Below, one piece after another: positions 47,682 to 58,598 of a stretch of 64,000 nt of DNA. The notes under the pieces are model-generated. The model was not told where the DNA came from, searched no databases, and was given only the letters and a program-made list of their open reading frames with translations. A program made the translations under genes and the position numbers. Numbering within the stretch: position 1 is the first letter of the stretch; each line of letters opens with the position of its first letter. The stretch comes from Oikopleura dioica (Eukaryota > Chordata > Appendicularia > Copelata > Oikopleuridae): contig OU015567.1 in NCBI GenBank assembly GCA_907165135.1, positions 2,919,001-2,983,000 of the forward strand. The letters run 5' to 3'.

Positions 47682-50003
47682 ATGAAAATCAGAGGACTTT
47701 TGCTGTTGACTTTGAAAGAAATTGTTTTTGGCGCTTTTGGAAAGGAAATTTAGCAAAAAATAAAAAAGCGAAAAATTAATTCTAACTTTTTTCTTCAAAA
47801 ATTTTCGAAACAAACAATCACTAAATTTCCCGCTAAAGAGTTGCCCAGATCACTGCCTCTGCGACCGTGGCGGCTACATCAACTGCTTCAATTCGAACAT
47901 GACCCTTTTTCCCGAATCATTTCCCAACTCGACAACAGTTTTAAAAATGGACAGAAATCGGATTCGTTCCGTCGATCTCCACACCCTCCTTCCTCATCGA
48001 GCCAATATCACCTCAATCTTCATCAGCAAAAATGAGCTCATCTCTTTTCGATGCTCAAATCAAGGATACATCTTCAAGTTTTTGACGGAGCTGGATTTGA
48101 GTTACAATTATTTGAATTTTTTTGGCTGGGACTGCTTGAATGAGGGAAGGGTTAAGTTATCATCAGGATAAAGAGACATGTATCTCTTAGTAAAATATTC
48201 ACAAAAAGTCATTTGTCAACTAGTAGACAAGTGTAAAATCATTCTCCATTATTGAACCCGTCCAAGCTGCCAGGATTGGAGTATCTCCGCCTGAATGGAA
48301 ATCGGCTCATGTCACTTGGTGGAATCACTCAAGCAATCGATTCGTACAGGACCCGCTCAGAAAGATAATCCTACTACAAGAATATTTAATCCATCCAATT
48401 CAGTAATTATCAGCATCGTTCAGTTTTCAGAGCGCGTTTAACAGGCCTTCATCTCTAATCCGCCTTCATCTCGAAAATAATCCATATTCTTGCTCGTGCG
48501 ACATCGAGAGCTTTGTCACGTGGTCTGACGCGCTAGAAAAGCGAAATCCAGGTGTCATCGCGAAATTCGACCAGCTCAAGTGCGAGTCGATCAATCCAGA
48601 AGTCACCAAACAAATCGGATTCCGCGATTTTGCTTCTGAAACTTGCGAAGATCTTCCACTTGTTATGGAAATGGTGAATTTGAACACGGGAGAGATTATC
48701 CAAAAAGATATTTCCAAAGACTTTGTCCTTGAAGATCTATCAATCCAGTTTTATGTCCGATGCTATCACAATTCTAGCGACGAAGGGATGAAAACCAGGC
48801 TGTTTTCTCGAGGCGAGTGGCAAGAAGATAATAAAATCGTTGTTCAGCGGCTTTATCAGGAGCTTCTAGTCACGTGTATAACCTCCAAGGTAAGATAAAG
48901 GGTTGAAAACACGGGTTAATTGATTGAGCAATTAAAAATTCACAGCCACTTACTCTCGATCCTCGTTGCTCCTTGAATATTAAAATATTCGAGCTAGGGT
49001 TTGAATTCCGTCGTCAAAAGTCGCACGATTTTCAAGCAGTCTCGTGGCGTCATTCACCAGCCAAACTGGGAAGGAATGAATGATACTGAAGGCTGTGACT
49101 GGATAATTAACATGGCTGAGAAATCAACAATGACCTGGAAGGCTCACAGGTCAAAGAAGTATATTTTCATGCAGGAAGGATGCCAAGTTGAGGTCAAACA
49201 AGACTCAGCTAAACAGATGACTTTTATGGAATTGAATATTGGCGAACATCCAGCAAGAGTAAGTAAACCTTCTATACAGATTTTTTTCTCTCAATGACAA
49301 TGTTCATTTTTAATTGTAGTTGATAACCATGCGGTATTGTCTGGCAGACAGGCTCTTAAAAACAAAACGTCTGAGAAGCAACAAATCAGCTCACAAAGAA
49401 ACAGTCGGATTTCGCTTTAGCCCACTTCCGAATCAACTGTCATCAGGGGGGCATATCTTGGCACACTTTTTAGTTTTTCAACAGTTTCAGTGAAATCCAT
49501 TTTTCTCGCGAAATTTCGATTCGAATGATATATTTATGTCTTACCTTCTGCTGCATTCAGTTGTTTTGTCCGCACTTTGATGAAAATGATGAGAGAACTT
49601 CCGCTCTGATATAACCCGCTTACACCTGGGACCCAGCTAATTTGCTAATCCTCGTATCCTACCGCGCTTCCTACCGCGTTACTTGCGAGTGCCTCAGCTG
49701 TTCGCCCCTCGAACCTCTCGCGCGCCCTTTTGGAACTCGCTCTGGGCTTGGCCTGGAAAACGTCTCTGATCCCACGCTGGGCACCAAGACTATCTGGTGA
49801 TGATTTTCAGCATCGTTGTTGTTGGCGCTGCTGGATTTGGAATGCTCTCCGCTGTTGGACATTTCATTCTTTCTGTTCGAAAAAAGCCCAGAAGAAGATC
49901 AACAAAGTCGAATGATCCAAGCGATCAAAAGGGCAAAGAAACTCTTATCTTAGCCGCTGAAACTGACGGAAGTCATTTTGCGACCTTTTTGTTCAAAGAA
50001 TGA
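47682..50003 (+). CDS. LRR-CUB-like single-pass membrane protein
   Basis: The first exon MKIRGLLLLTLKEIVFGAFG is a signal peptide, joined by a GA-AG intron (47745-47838) to an LRR N-cap (CPDHCLCDRGGYINC). LRRs follow (STTVLKMDRNRIRSVDL, FLTELDLSYNYL, LEYLRLNGNRL, LIRLHLENN), then an LRR C-cap (NPYSCSCDIESFVTW .. CESIN .. ETCED). After an ordered segment comes a CUB-like stretch (GVIHQPNWEGMND, GCDWIINM). The last exons give a transmembrane helix (IVVVGAAGFGMLSAVGHFIL) with a basic stop-transfer RKKPRRRS and a short tail. The join before the helix is uncertain. AATAAA is near 50048, overlapping the 3' end of the converging GPCR gene. Likely a cell-surface recognition or adhesion protein. Confidence 0.8.
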
Positions 50004-50061
50004 AAAAGTCAGATTGTATACGAATAACTGTGTATATTGAACTTGTAAATAAAAAAAAAAG

Positions 50062-51675
50062 TTAAATTGTCGACTCGACGGACGGAGTTCTTCTTGCTGA
50101 TTTTCTCCCACGCGATACGCGAAAACTCGATTCGTTGCTTCCCGTGAAGCTTCTCAAGAAACTAGAATCGGGGTAAAACAGGGTTTTGAAAAATCATTGG
50201 TACCTCATTTGAGTAATCGAATCTTGCTTTGGAAGCCTTCTTGTTGTCTGCGACCTCAAATTGGCGAATTTCATCTAGAAAGTTTGATCTATGAACTGAA
50301 AAAGTGACACCTTAAATTTTCGTCGAAAATTTTTGCCAACGAATGAGAAAAGAATCGGGTTGAGAATTGGTCCAGTGTATATAAGAATATCATCCGCTTT
50401 CTCGAAGAAATAACAGTCCCTGTGAGAAAGATGAATATTCAAAACTCGGAATAATTTGAAGAGAACAAAGCACATCCAGCTGATGAGATTTCCGCAGAAA
50501 CTAGCGATGATCGTAACGAGTAGGTATTTATTCTTCGAGCCTTGTCGATTCGAGCCTTAAAAAGGTGTGGGTTTGCTTTGTGGAAAAAATTTTTGACGAA
50601 CCCGAGAGGCGTGAAATTCGTTCTCTGGTGAGTTTGACTTCTTTCAAAATTTTCACATAAGAATATCCGGAGATGAATAAGGGGATACAAAACCCAAGAA
50701 GAAGAAAAACAATGTCATAGAATTTCTGATTCCGGTATTGTTTGATAGCGCATTTGTTCAAATTCCGACAATCTTCTTTTTCAAGGCTTGAAAGTTGAAA
50801 TCAACAAGGAGAAACTCAAGTTTTCAAGCGTATTTCCTGTGTCTTCTCCCTCCAGCAAAACTAAGCATTGATCTTTGTCTAAATGATGCCAATTGAGCAT
50901 ACATTCCGACTGATTAAACGCATTCAAGCTATATTCCGCCGCTTGAAAAGTCGGGATTGTGATGAAAAACGCACTGAGCCAGACCAAAATCGTCAAATAT
51001 ATAAACCGCTTGTGGTCGAAGTCAATTAGGGAGATTGCCCCGTCTTTGCCAGAAATTGCGTAGTAACGATCGAACGAAATCGCGGCGATGGAAAAGATCG
51101 AGACTGTTAGAAACAGCTGGTTGGAGCCTTGGTAGTATTTACAAGTGAAGGAGGAACCAGGGCGCCAATTTCGATTGAATTCTTTGTACAAGCCGAGGAT
51201 GGAATGGACGAGGACGAGGAGGTCAGATATACAAAGATTAATGATAAGCCAGTTTGAAGCTGGATTTCTTCTACTTCGAGGTTGAAAAAAACAATGGTTA
51301 GATTTCAGGAAAAATGAGAGTCAACCAGTCCTAAGAGACGAAATAGATACATAAATAATCAAAAGATTTGCAGGTACTCCCAAGCTGATATACGTGATAA
51401 TCGCTAGAATTGATTTTTATTGGAGAAAAGCGGAGTTTTTAGTTACCGATTTCTTTGAAAATAGAGGCAGAATGTTGGTCTTGAATCAAATGATCATCTG
51501 ATGTTGTATCAAGTTCGTAGAGCTCGTTAAAATCGTAAAAGTCGAGCGAACTTGAGCTACTTGAGCTCAAATCATTTTCAACAAATTGGCCGAAATGATC
51601 ATTACAGGCGCTGAAAAGAATTTTTACGGAGTCGAATCACTGCACTTGAACTGACCATAAGTCGGATCTGAACAT
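50062..51675 (-). CDS. Class A (rhodopsin-like) G-protein-coupled receptor
   Basis: Start MFRSDL at 51675. The N-terminal exon is Ser/Asp/Tyr-rich (SSSSSSLDFYDF). TM1 is IITYISLGVPANLLIIYVS, TM2 NWLIINLCISDLLVLVHSIL, and the TM3 end is AAISFDRYYAI (DRY motif). TM4 is FIYLTILVWLSAFFITI; the second loop holds C..C residues for the usual disulfide. TM5 is FYDIVFLLLGFCIPLFIS, TM6 YLLVTIIASFCGNLISWM and TM7 YTGPILNPILFSFVG (NPxxY variant) followed by KNFRRKFK. The last exons give a basic Ser-rich tail. Two introns (51268-51330 and 50776-50836) need GA donors. Ligand class not determinable; a peptide receptor is a guess from the loops. The stop lies 58 nt from that of the converging LRR gene. Confidence 0.85.
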
Positions 51676-52242
51676 ACTCAGCTCTTCTTCCCATCTGGAC
51701 GGTAATCTCTATACGTTTTCGTCATATGAGTTTTCGATTAAAAAAATGTAATAAAAAGAGCGAAAGAAATAAAATCGTAGCACTTCAGACTTTGAGTAGT
51801 GCCGTGTCCAAGTGTGCGTCAAATGTGTTAATTTATTGTTTGTTCTGATGTCTTTATAGGCGACGAAAAAACTCCCTGAATGAAAACTACGCTCCTGAGA
51901 AGAAGAATCGTGTCCCGCTGCGAGCACACGAAATATCGAAGAGAGGCCTTACAGCAAATTATTTATCTACTGCTCGTTTTTCACCAAAAAATCTAATACG
52001 GTTTTCTTCGTCTCTTGGGTTTGATAACTGTTGTAGTGAACTGTTGCTTTTTTGCGTCGAAGGAGTAATTTTAATTCAATTAAAGGGTATATATTCGTTG
52101 GTTAACCACTGCGGGCGACCTTTTCCAACAGACAGGGATGCAAATGCTCTAAATGTATGTAAACATCATCAAATCTACGGAACATCGGATGGCAAATTCT
52201 TCTTGCTGATAATGACATAAGAACAGTTAGGTTTGAACGGTC
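51676..52242. other. Intergenic, GPCR promoter side
   Basis: No gene seen. The minus-strand frame 51709-51927 has no splice partner or motif. Confidence 0.4.
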
Positions 52243-52850
52243 TTAACGCATGAACGCACAAAATATTTTTCCTGCTGAACGCATATTGCGCAGATTTCTG
52301 CGCAGTACCTTCAGAGCGCTCTAGCGACGACTGTGGTCGAGATTTGAAAAAATCAAAGCTACCAGAATGAAGCTCAGACGCTTGCCAACAAGCTTATAAT
52401 AGTTTAAAATCCTAACACTAACCCGAACCTTGCTAAAAATAATGATTTCTCAAGTAACTCGATAATGAACCAGTTTTTTTCAATTTTCTTCGATTTCATT
52501 GATCGCAAATACAAATGTGCAAAATATATACTTATGATAAAATTTATATTTAATTTGATGCAAGAATGCGATTAAACGTGGAAAAAAATAATTTTCATCG
52601 AGGGAAAAATTAATTTAGAGCTGTTGAAAAGCTAAAAAATCATGATTCGAAAAAGTCGGAAATTTTCGTTCTGAAGCCAAATTTTTATGCTGAAGTCAAA
52701 ATTTTTTTTCGATGCCAGATTCGGATTCCTCATCGAAAAAGAGCTCCTAAAGTGGGGGTCCATTAAAAATTTTGGTCAACTAAAGTAAGAGATATCGAGC
52801 TTTAAAGGGGCTCTGCGCAGAAATCTGCGCAATATGCGTTCAAGCGTTAA
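52243..52850. mobile_element. 608-bp TTAA-flanked MITE, relative of the 276-bp family
   Basis: Ends TTAACGCATGAACGCA and TATGCGTTCAAGCGTTAA: the same TTAACGC..GAACGCA plan as the 276-bp elements but a different interior. Sub-terminal GCGCAGATTTCTGCGCA palindromes occur near both ends. Confidence 0.78.
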
Positions 52851-53027
52851 AGAGCATTCAAATCTCAAGGTTGTCAAAATCCTTTCTTTGGCCTTTCTTA
52901 AAGTAGGTTTCATGGTTCAAATCGTCTCTCGCCATTTTAAAACTTGGTTATGAGAAATATGAGTGCGGAAGAGAAAGTAAAGGTTTGAAAAAGACATTGA
53001 AGACACCAATTGTTGACATTTTAGTGC

Positions 53028-56000
53028 ATGGGATGCCATTGCACCGGAGTTCTGAGGCAGCATAATGGTAACACTATTCTTTTCCCAAAGAGAGGAAAAA
53101 TTCTTTACCAATTTGATGCAGTTGGCAAATACGACCTCAAACCACAGTAAAAGTTTTGTTTTCTTTCTGATTGTTTGATTGAATTCTAGTGGTTTTGAAA
53201 CGCTGAGGCAAAGGTACACATATCTTGTGCTTGGTTTTATCTTTTGGCAGTCGATTATTCTCGCGACTAATTTCGCTGGACTCGAAAAACTCGGACCAAA
53301 GTACACTTTCAAAACCCTCAGTTGTGGTAGAAACTACAAGCAGTGCATGATGGAGTTTTCTTATAACGAGTGCTACCCTAGGTTCAAAAGTTGTATGCAA
53401 GAATTTGGCGATTTCGTGTTTCCAACTGGCAATCTGACTATTATCAGTGAAAGAAAAGACAAAAAAATTAAGCATTTCACCGAGAAAGAACATAAAATCA
53501 ATCTGAAACGCTGTAAAAGACTTAATTTTTATGGTAAAAATAACAAAGAGGGGACACTCGGAAATTTTCTTATTGTTTAGAAATGAAGATCTGCTCTGGT
53601 CTCTGCTCAAAAATTGACGAAAATGATCATGCTAAATGCCAGGAGCTTTGCAGATCGCTGATGAGTGACACTGGTAGAATCGATAAAATTTGTCCTTTTG
53701 AGAAAAATTGTCCCGCAGGATGCCCTTGTCCATTTTACGAATGTGAATATATCGATAACAGAAAGGTCAATTTCGCATGGTACTATAACGCCACTGACCC
53801 ATTGTTTCAACTCAAAAATAATACGAGAACAAGAAGTGTGGGAGACAAATTCAAGGATCTGCTGAAAACTTCCTTTGATCCTTTCGAAGAAGACATTCAA
53901 CACCTGTCTCGTCTTGTCTCCTTCAGTTTATTCTCCATGCGAAGAAAACAAATTTTCGAGAGAGTCATCTATCAAGAAGAATCATATATAGAACCGGATT
54001 TCAGATCCCTTGTTATCCCTCCAGTTAATATCACGCCCATCATCGCCTGTATATTTTAAATTTCTTTAAGATCCAAATTCTAACATTTGTTAAGCAAAAC
54101 AACTCGTTGCGGAAATTGAAGTAGGGCGGCCAATATCTTCTAAATTCGGGGAAAATTCCAAGGAAGAAACCTTCAGGAACTTCTTCGGCTTTTTCAAAAC
54201 ATTGTTTCATCGAGGAAATCATTATCTATTCAATGCGCGTCTTTGTTCCTACGTTTTGGAATCTGGCACTTCTGAGTTTCAGAATTTAGGAATCGTGATT
54301 TAACATTACCTGCGGCATTTGGGTAGTAGGGGGTTATCATTTGAACTGATCCTAGCCCTAGACCTAACCCCCCTTAAGGGACCCCGCCGACCGAGCTCCG
54401 CGCGCGCTTCTAGCTCTTTTTCACTCTCACTCTTCAGCTGGTTTAATTTTTTCGATCATCGTTATTTTTTGTACACTAACTAAACTTTTTATGCTCTTTC
54501 ATCTACATTGCTTAAAATTTTCACAGCTAATCGTTACGCTGAGTTAGGGCGAAAACATTGGCGCTCTCTTTCAAGTGTACATAAGTCCTCGAAATATTCG
54601 GATTGACACTTCGAGAGTGCCCTCATTGAAAAGCCCGTGTTTTCTTGCATAAGGCTTACTTATTGAGATTTAATAAAAATTTAAGCAGCTCTCGTAATCG
54701 AGCGGTTAATAAAGGTTCTTCCGACGAGCGCAGCGGGAATCCCGCGCCAACAGTGTAAAATGGCCGTGTTTCACGCCGAGCGCTCCAGGTAACCCGCATT
54801 AATCCCACGATAATCAGGTAAGTAAACGCTTCCAGGAAATCTCAATAAGTAAGCTTTATGCAAGAAGGCACGGGCTTTTCAATGAGAGCAGTCTCGAAGT
54901 GTCAATCCCATTATTTCGAGTACTTATGTACACTTGAAAGAGAGCGCCAATGTTTGAGCCCTAACCCAGCGTAACGATTAGCTATGAAAATTTTAAGAAA
55001 CGTGGATGAAAGAGCATAAAAAGTTTAGTTAGTGTACAAAAAATAACGATAATCGAAAAATTAAACCAGCTGAAGAGTGAGAGTGAAAAAGAGCTAGAAG
55101 CGCGCGCGGAGCTCGGTCGGCGGGGTACGGGTATCGATTTTCTAAAGGTGTTTATATTGCCTGTACGACATTTATTATGTCGTCTATTGAATTCTACGCA
55201 AAATTCTGAGCATTTTCGTTGTTTAATGTAAGCTGCTATCACTTGTCGTTTTCGAGATATGAGCGCTAGAAATCTGGTCGATAAAAATTTTTTGGCTTCA
55301 ATTTTTATCAATGAGGCCTTTTTTGAAAGCTCAGAGCACGAGAAACATCATGGTGTTCTTGGTTTTGCTTTAGACAGGATATTTTGGATTCTAGAGCCAA
55401 GACATGAATCTTATTTTCAAAAAATGCAAAAATCGCCGAGATCAATTTTTCAAAAAATTATTTTCGATGTAAAAGTTTATTCACTGTTAATAAGCTTCTG
55501 ACAAAATTAAGATCAAGGTCCGAACTTTCATATAAAAATATGAAATATGCATGTTTACAGGCTACATTTCTCGGAATACGGCCAGTTTTAGGGCGAATTT
55601 CGACCTAGATCAAAACTTTGAGGCGAAATTTTGTTAAAAAACCTAAGAGGAAAAAAATTTCCTTCTGACAAAATTAAGATCTAAGATAGTTCTTTATTTA
55701 GAAATGATTAGAAACCTTCCACCATTTACAGGTTTTCAGGAATACGGCCTCAAACGTAGCCTGATCGATACCCGTAGCCTTAAGAATTCCAAGTCCCTTA
55801 CCCTAACCATAAGCCCTAATTCTAGAGATATTGGATCGCTCGAATCATAGGCTCGTCGAGGTAAGGCGAATCTTTGTCCAAAAATCCTAAGGTAAAGTTA
55901 GGATAGGCTAATTCGCCTTAGTCGAATTTAGGCGAAAAGGCGAGAGAGACCCCTCTCTACGGACATTTGAAGTGGATATACTTTAGGTACTAATTTGGTA

Positions 56001-56963
56001 TCTTAGAATTTATTTACTGCCTCTCGAAATCACTCATAATAGATGTAGAATGTGACCTGTTTGCTCGCCAAGTTGGAACATTTGGACTATTTTCTTGGAC
56101 AAAAAGTATGACTCCAAGTGTTGCTGCTGTTTTTAACGATAAATTCTGGTTCTGGTAAGGAAAATTTATAAGATACTTAATCAAAGGCGATTCTTAGTGG
56201 ATCGATGCTTTATCCTGACAAGTGTTACTTCATCAACCCAGACCAAAAGGGGGCTAAAACTGTTATTGAGGCCAAGGGCCGCATTCTTACTCGCTCAATA
56301 TCTCCGCTTTCTTCTAATTATGGCCGACATTCGTTTGTATCCAATAACAAGCTGAATATTTTACAGCCTAATCCTCAAATTAGGACTGTCGATTTAAGCA
56401 CAATGAATGAAGATCCAGATGATGACTGGGACTCATGGAGATATGAGGATCCTCTGTGGGAGTACGAGTTTAGAAATGAGTCTTTCGTGAAAGAATATTT
56501 CTCAACAGGCATGTTCTCTATGGAGAGTCTGCTCCCTTACGATACTTTTATGAATGATTTTTATCCAATTCCAGACCGAAAAGGAGTTCTCTTTGTTGCA
56601 GTCTTTCGATACCGAGAATTCGACGAAAAACCGTTTAAACCAGCAGGATGCAAACAGTGTCCGATTGTTCCGCGAAAAAATTGGACAAAAGCCGAGTATT
56701 TTATCATCCTCTATCGATACGTTTTCGGTCGTTTTATTCGGCTTTCGAGAATGGAAACCAATTTTCGTTATGAAAGCAAATTACGAGGATTTGATTTGAA
56801 AACGCCGATTTTCAAAGATGTTTCGGCGCTGGAATCTGATGGTGACATCATTCTTCTTTCCAATTCTGAGTCAGAATACTTCAAGCTTATTTTCGACGAA
56901 GAAACGAAAGAAACTGAACTGGAAGGATTCGAAATACCTGGAATAAAACTTATTGCTGCTTAA
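53028..56963 (+). CDS. Cys-rich, propeller-like protein of unknown family
   Basis: Start MGCHCTGVLRQHNGNTILFP. Exon 53028-53147 joins in phase 2 to 53193-53448, which has a hydrophobic segment (YLVLGFIFWQSIILATNFA) and then CGRNYKQC..ECYPRFKSC. Exon 53581-54048 has ICSGLCSK, ELCRSL and CPAGCPCPFYECEY. The donor at 54049 joins in phase 1 to 56038, across an intron of about 2 kb full of repeats. The final exons give ECDLFARQVGTFG, AAVFNDKFWFCGSMLYPDKC and WDSWRYEDPLWEYEF. The FWFCG..CYF blade resembles one in the minus-strand gene at 45.6 kb. A signal-anchor or leader is likely from the hydrophobic segment. The stop TAA overlaps the TTAA edge of a transposon. Confidence 0.65.
54381..55126. mobile_element. 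746-bp hairpin element inside the 54049-56037 intron
   Basis: Arms of about 290 bp are reverse complements: ACCCCGCCGACCGAGCTCCG at the left end matches CGGAGCTCGGTCGGCGGGGT at the right. A palindromic centre lies near 54700-54800. Next to it, ACGGGTATCGAT near 55128 and ATCGATACCCGT near 55766 form the ends of another repeat, so this is a nest of insertions. Confidence 0.8.
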
Positions 56964-57986
56964 GGGTACCTAGGTCGAGTTAAGTTACCCCCTAAAACCA
57001 TTTTCTGACTATAGAATCAGATTTTTCTCATTCTGAGGAACAAAAAACTCTAGAATGACCCTATAGCTTTCTTAACGTTTTCACCGTCAAAAACCACTGT
57101 GAAGTTAAAAATCTATAGGAAATGCTAGAAGCTCAAATTTGGGCGAGAAATTTTTTATCTCCAATTTTGCTGATCAAGGGCTTGAATGAAAGCTCATGGC
57201 CTGGTTTACATCGTGGTGAAGCTTAAAATCGCCCCAGAAAATAAAACTAATTCCAAAATCGGGTTAAATGGAAGCTTACCAAGCAAAAAATGCCAGATTC
57301 GCGAAGACGAGCCCAAACTTTTCAAAATATTGTTAAAAAATCTTCGAAATCCTAAAATTTGCTCTGTCACGATTGAAGAAGAGGCTGTAAACTATATAAA
57401 TTCAAAAAGAAAAAAATTGTTTGAATGAAAATTTTCGCCTGAATTTAGCGTTGAAGTTGGCCATTTTAGGCCGAGACGCCAACTTTGACGACATTTTTTT
57501 CTGAAAATTTCTTTTGAAATTGAAAAAAGTGCTCTGTCACGATCCGAGATCTATCGAATAAGCTTTTAAAAAGATTCTTTCGTAAGGATTAAGGACCCCC
57601 CCGTCAACAAATTTCGAAAAATCTATTTTCGGAATTTTAAAATTTTGACCCCGGAAATGGATTCTGCAGGTCAAAAAACGATTTTGAGGCTTCATTTTTT
57701 GGGGGTCTATCTCGACTCTAACACCCTCAAAATCGCGTTTGAAAATCGGACTTTTTGACGAAAATTGACGAAAAAGTGCCAATTTTGCTATAATTTCAGA
57801 TTTTTCTTGGTCAAAAAGTGCTCCGAACAAGTTTTTTGTGATTAATTGAACTTCCAGGAACACTAAGAAGCCAAAATATGGGTTTTTTGAAATTTTCGAT
57901 TTTTTGGGGAAAGTTGTTGACGGGGGGGTCCTTAAAGGGTAGTAATTTACCCTCAAGGATGGCGAACTCGACCCAGGTAGCCTTAA
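56960..57986. mobile_element. TTAA-flanked element inserted at a stop codon
   Basis: Left end TTAAGGGTACCTAGGTCGAG; right end CTCGACCCAGGTAGCCTTAA, a 20/22-bp inverted repeat with TTAA at both edges. A second element (57589-57935) is nested inside. An open frame at 57187-57428 has no recognisable motif. Confidence 0.78.
57589..57935. mobile_element. 347-bp TTAA-flanked MITE nested in the 56960 element
   Basis: Ends TTAAGGACCCCCCCGTCAAC and its reverse complement GTTGACGGGGGGGTCCTTAA, exact over 20 bp, with TTAA at both edges. Confidence 0.85.
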
Positions 57987-58598
57987 TCTAGGCTCGGCTG
58001 TTGAATAAAATTAATAAAAATAGCAATTTATGTTCATTTCCGTTGTCACTTAATCGTCGAATGTTCCGATATAAGTTCAGAAGTGGAACAAGCAGAAAAA
58101 GCCAGCCAAACACACTTTTCTCCGCATGCCAACTTCTAAACCCAGTCTCGATAAAAAAAAACATCTCTTTGTCGATTAATCAGATCGTGAAATCGACAAG
58201 CAATCTGCCTCAGAAGCGGGAAGATCTTCTTCGGCCACACTACCTATCAAATTTCATTTTCCAAATTCAAAAACTCTCTCTTTTTGCCGACTTCTTCAAT
58301 TCCAGATAATAGTAAATCCTAGAATTCTCTTTTCATGATTAAAATCATCTTCTTTTTCCCAAATTACTTTTTGCTATCGACATTTTCGACCCAAAAAAGT
58401 AAGATTTCGTGTCGACCAGTAGGAAGGACTTTCTCCCTTCTGATTTCCGCTAAATCGTCCAATCTGGCGCTGCCTTTTTAGCGCGCTGTCTCTAGATGTG
58501 AGCGGCGACTTCTCCAGAACTCTTATTTTTGCCGGTGCGGAGCGGAAAGTGAAAAACAAGGGGAATTCGCGACTTTGGTTATCGGAGAGATTAGAGAG
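57987..58598. other. Intergenic
   Basis: Begins with the displaced 3' UTR of the 53028 gene (AATAAA at about 58003) and ends with the HSF-gene leader. No other feature. Confidence 0.4.

Noticed and set aside
49795-49809. A 14-nt GT-AG intron before the LRR-gene membrane helix
   Set aside because: Below any length known to be spliced; a 118-nt intron from a GT near 49692 restores phase equally well.
57187-57428. 80-codon ORF inside the TTAA element as a transposase fragment
   Set aside because: No catalytic or DNA-binding motif; length within chance.
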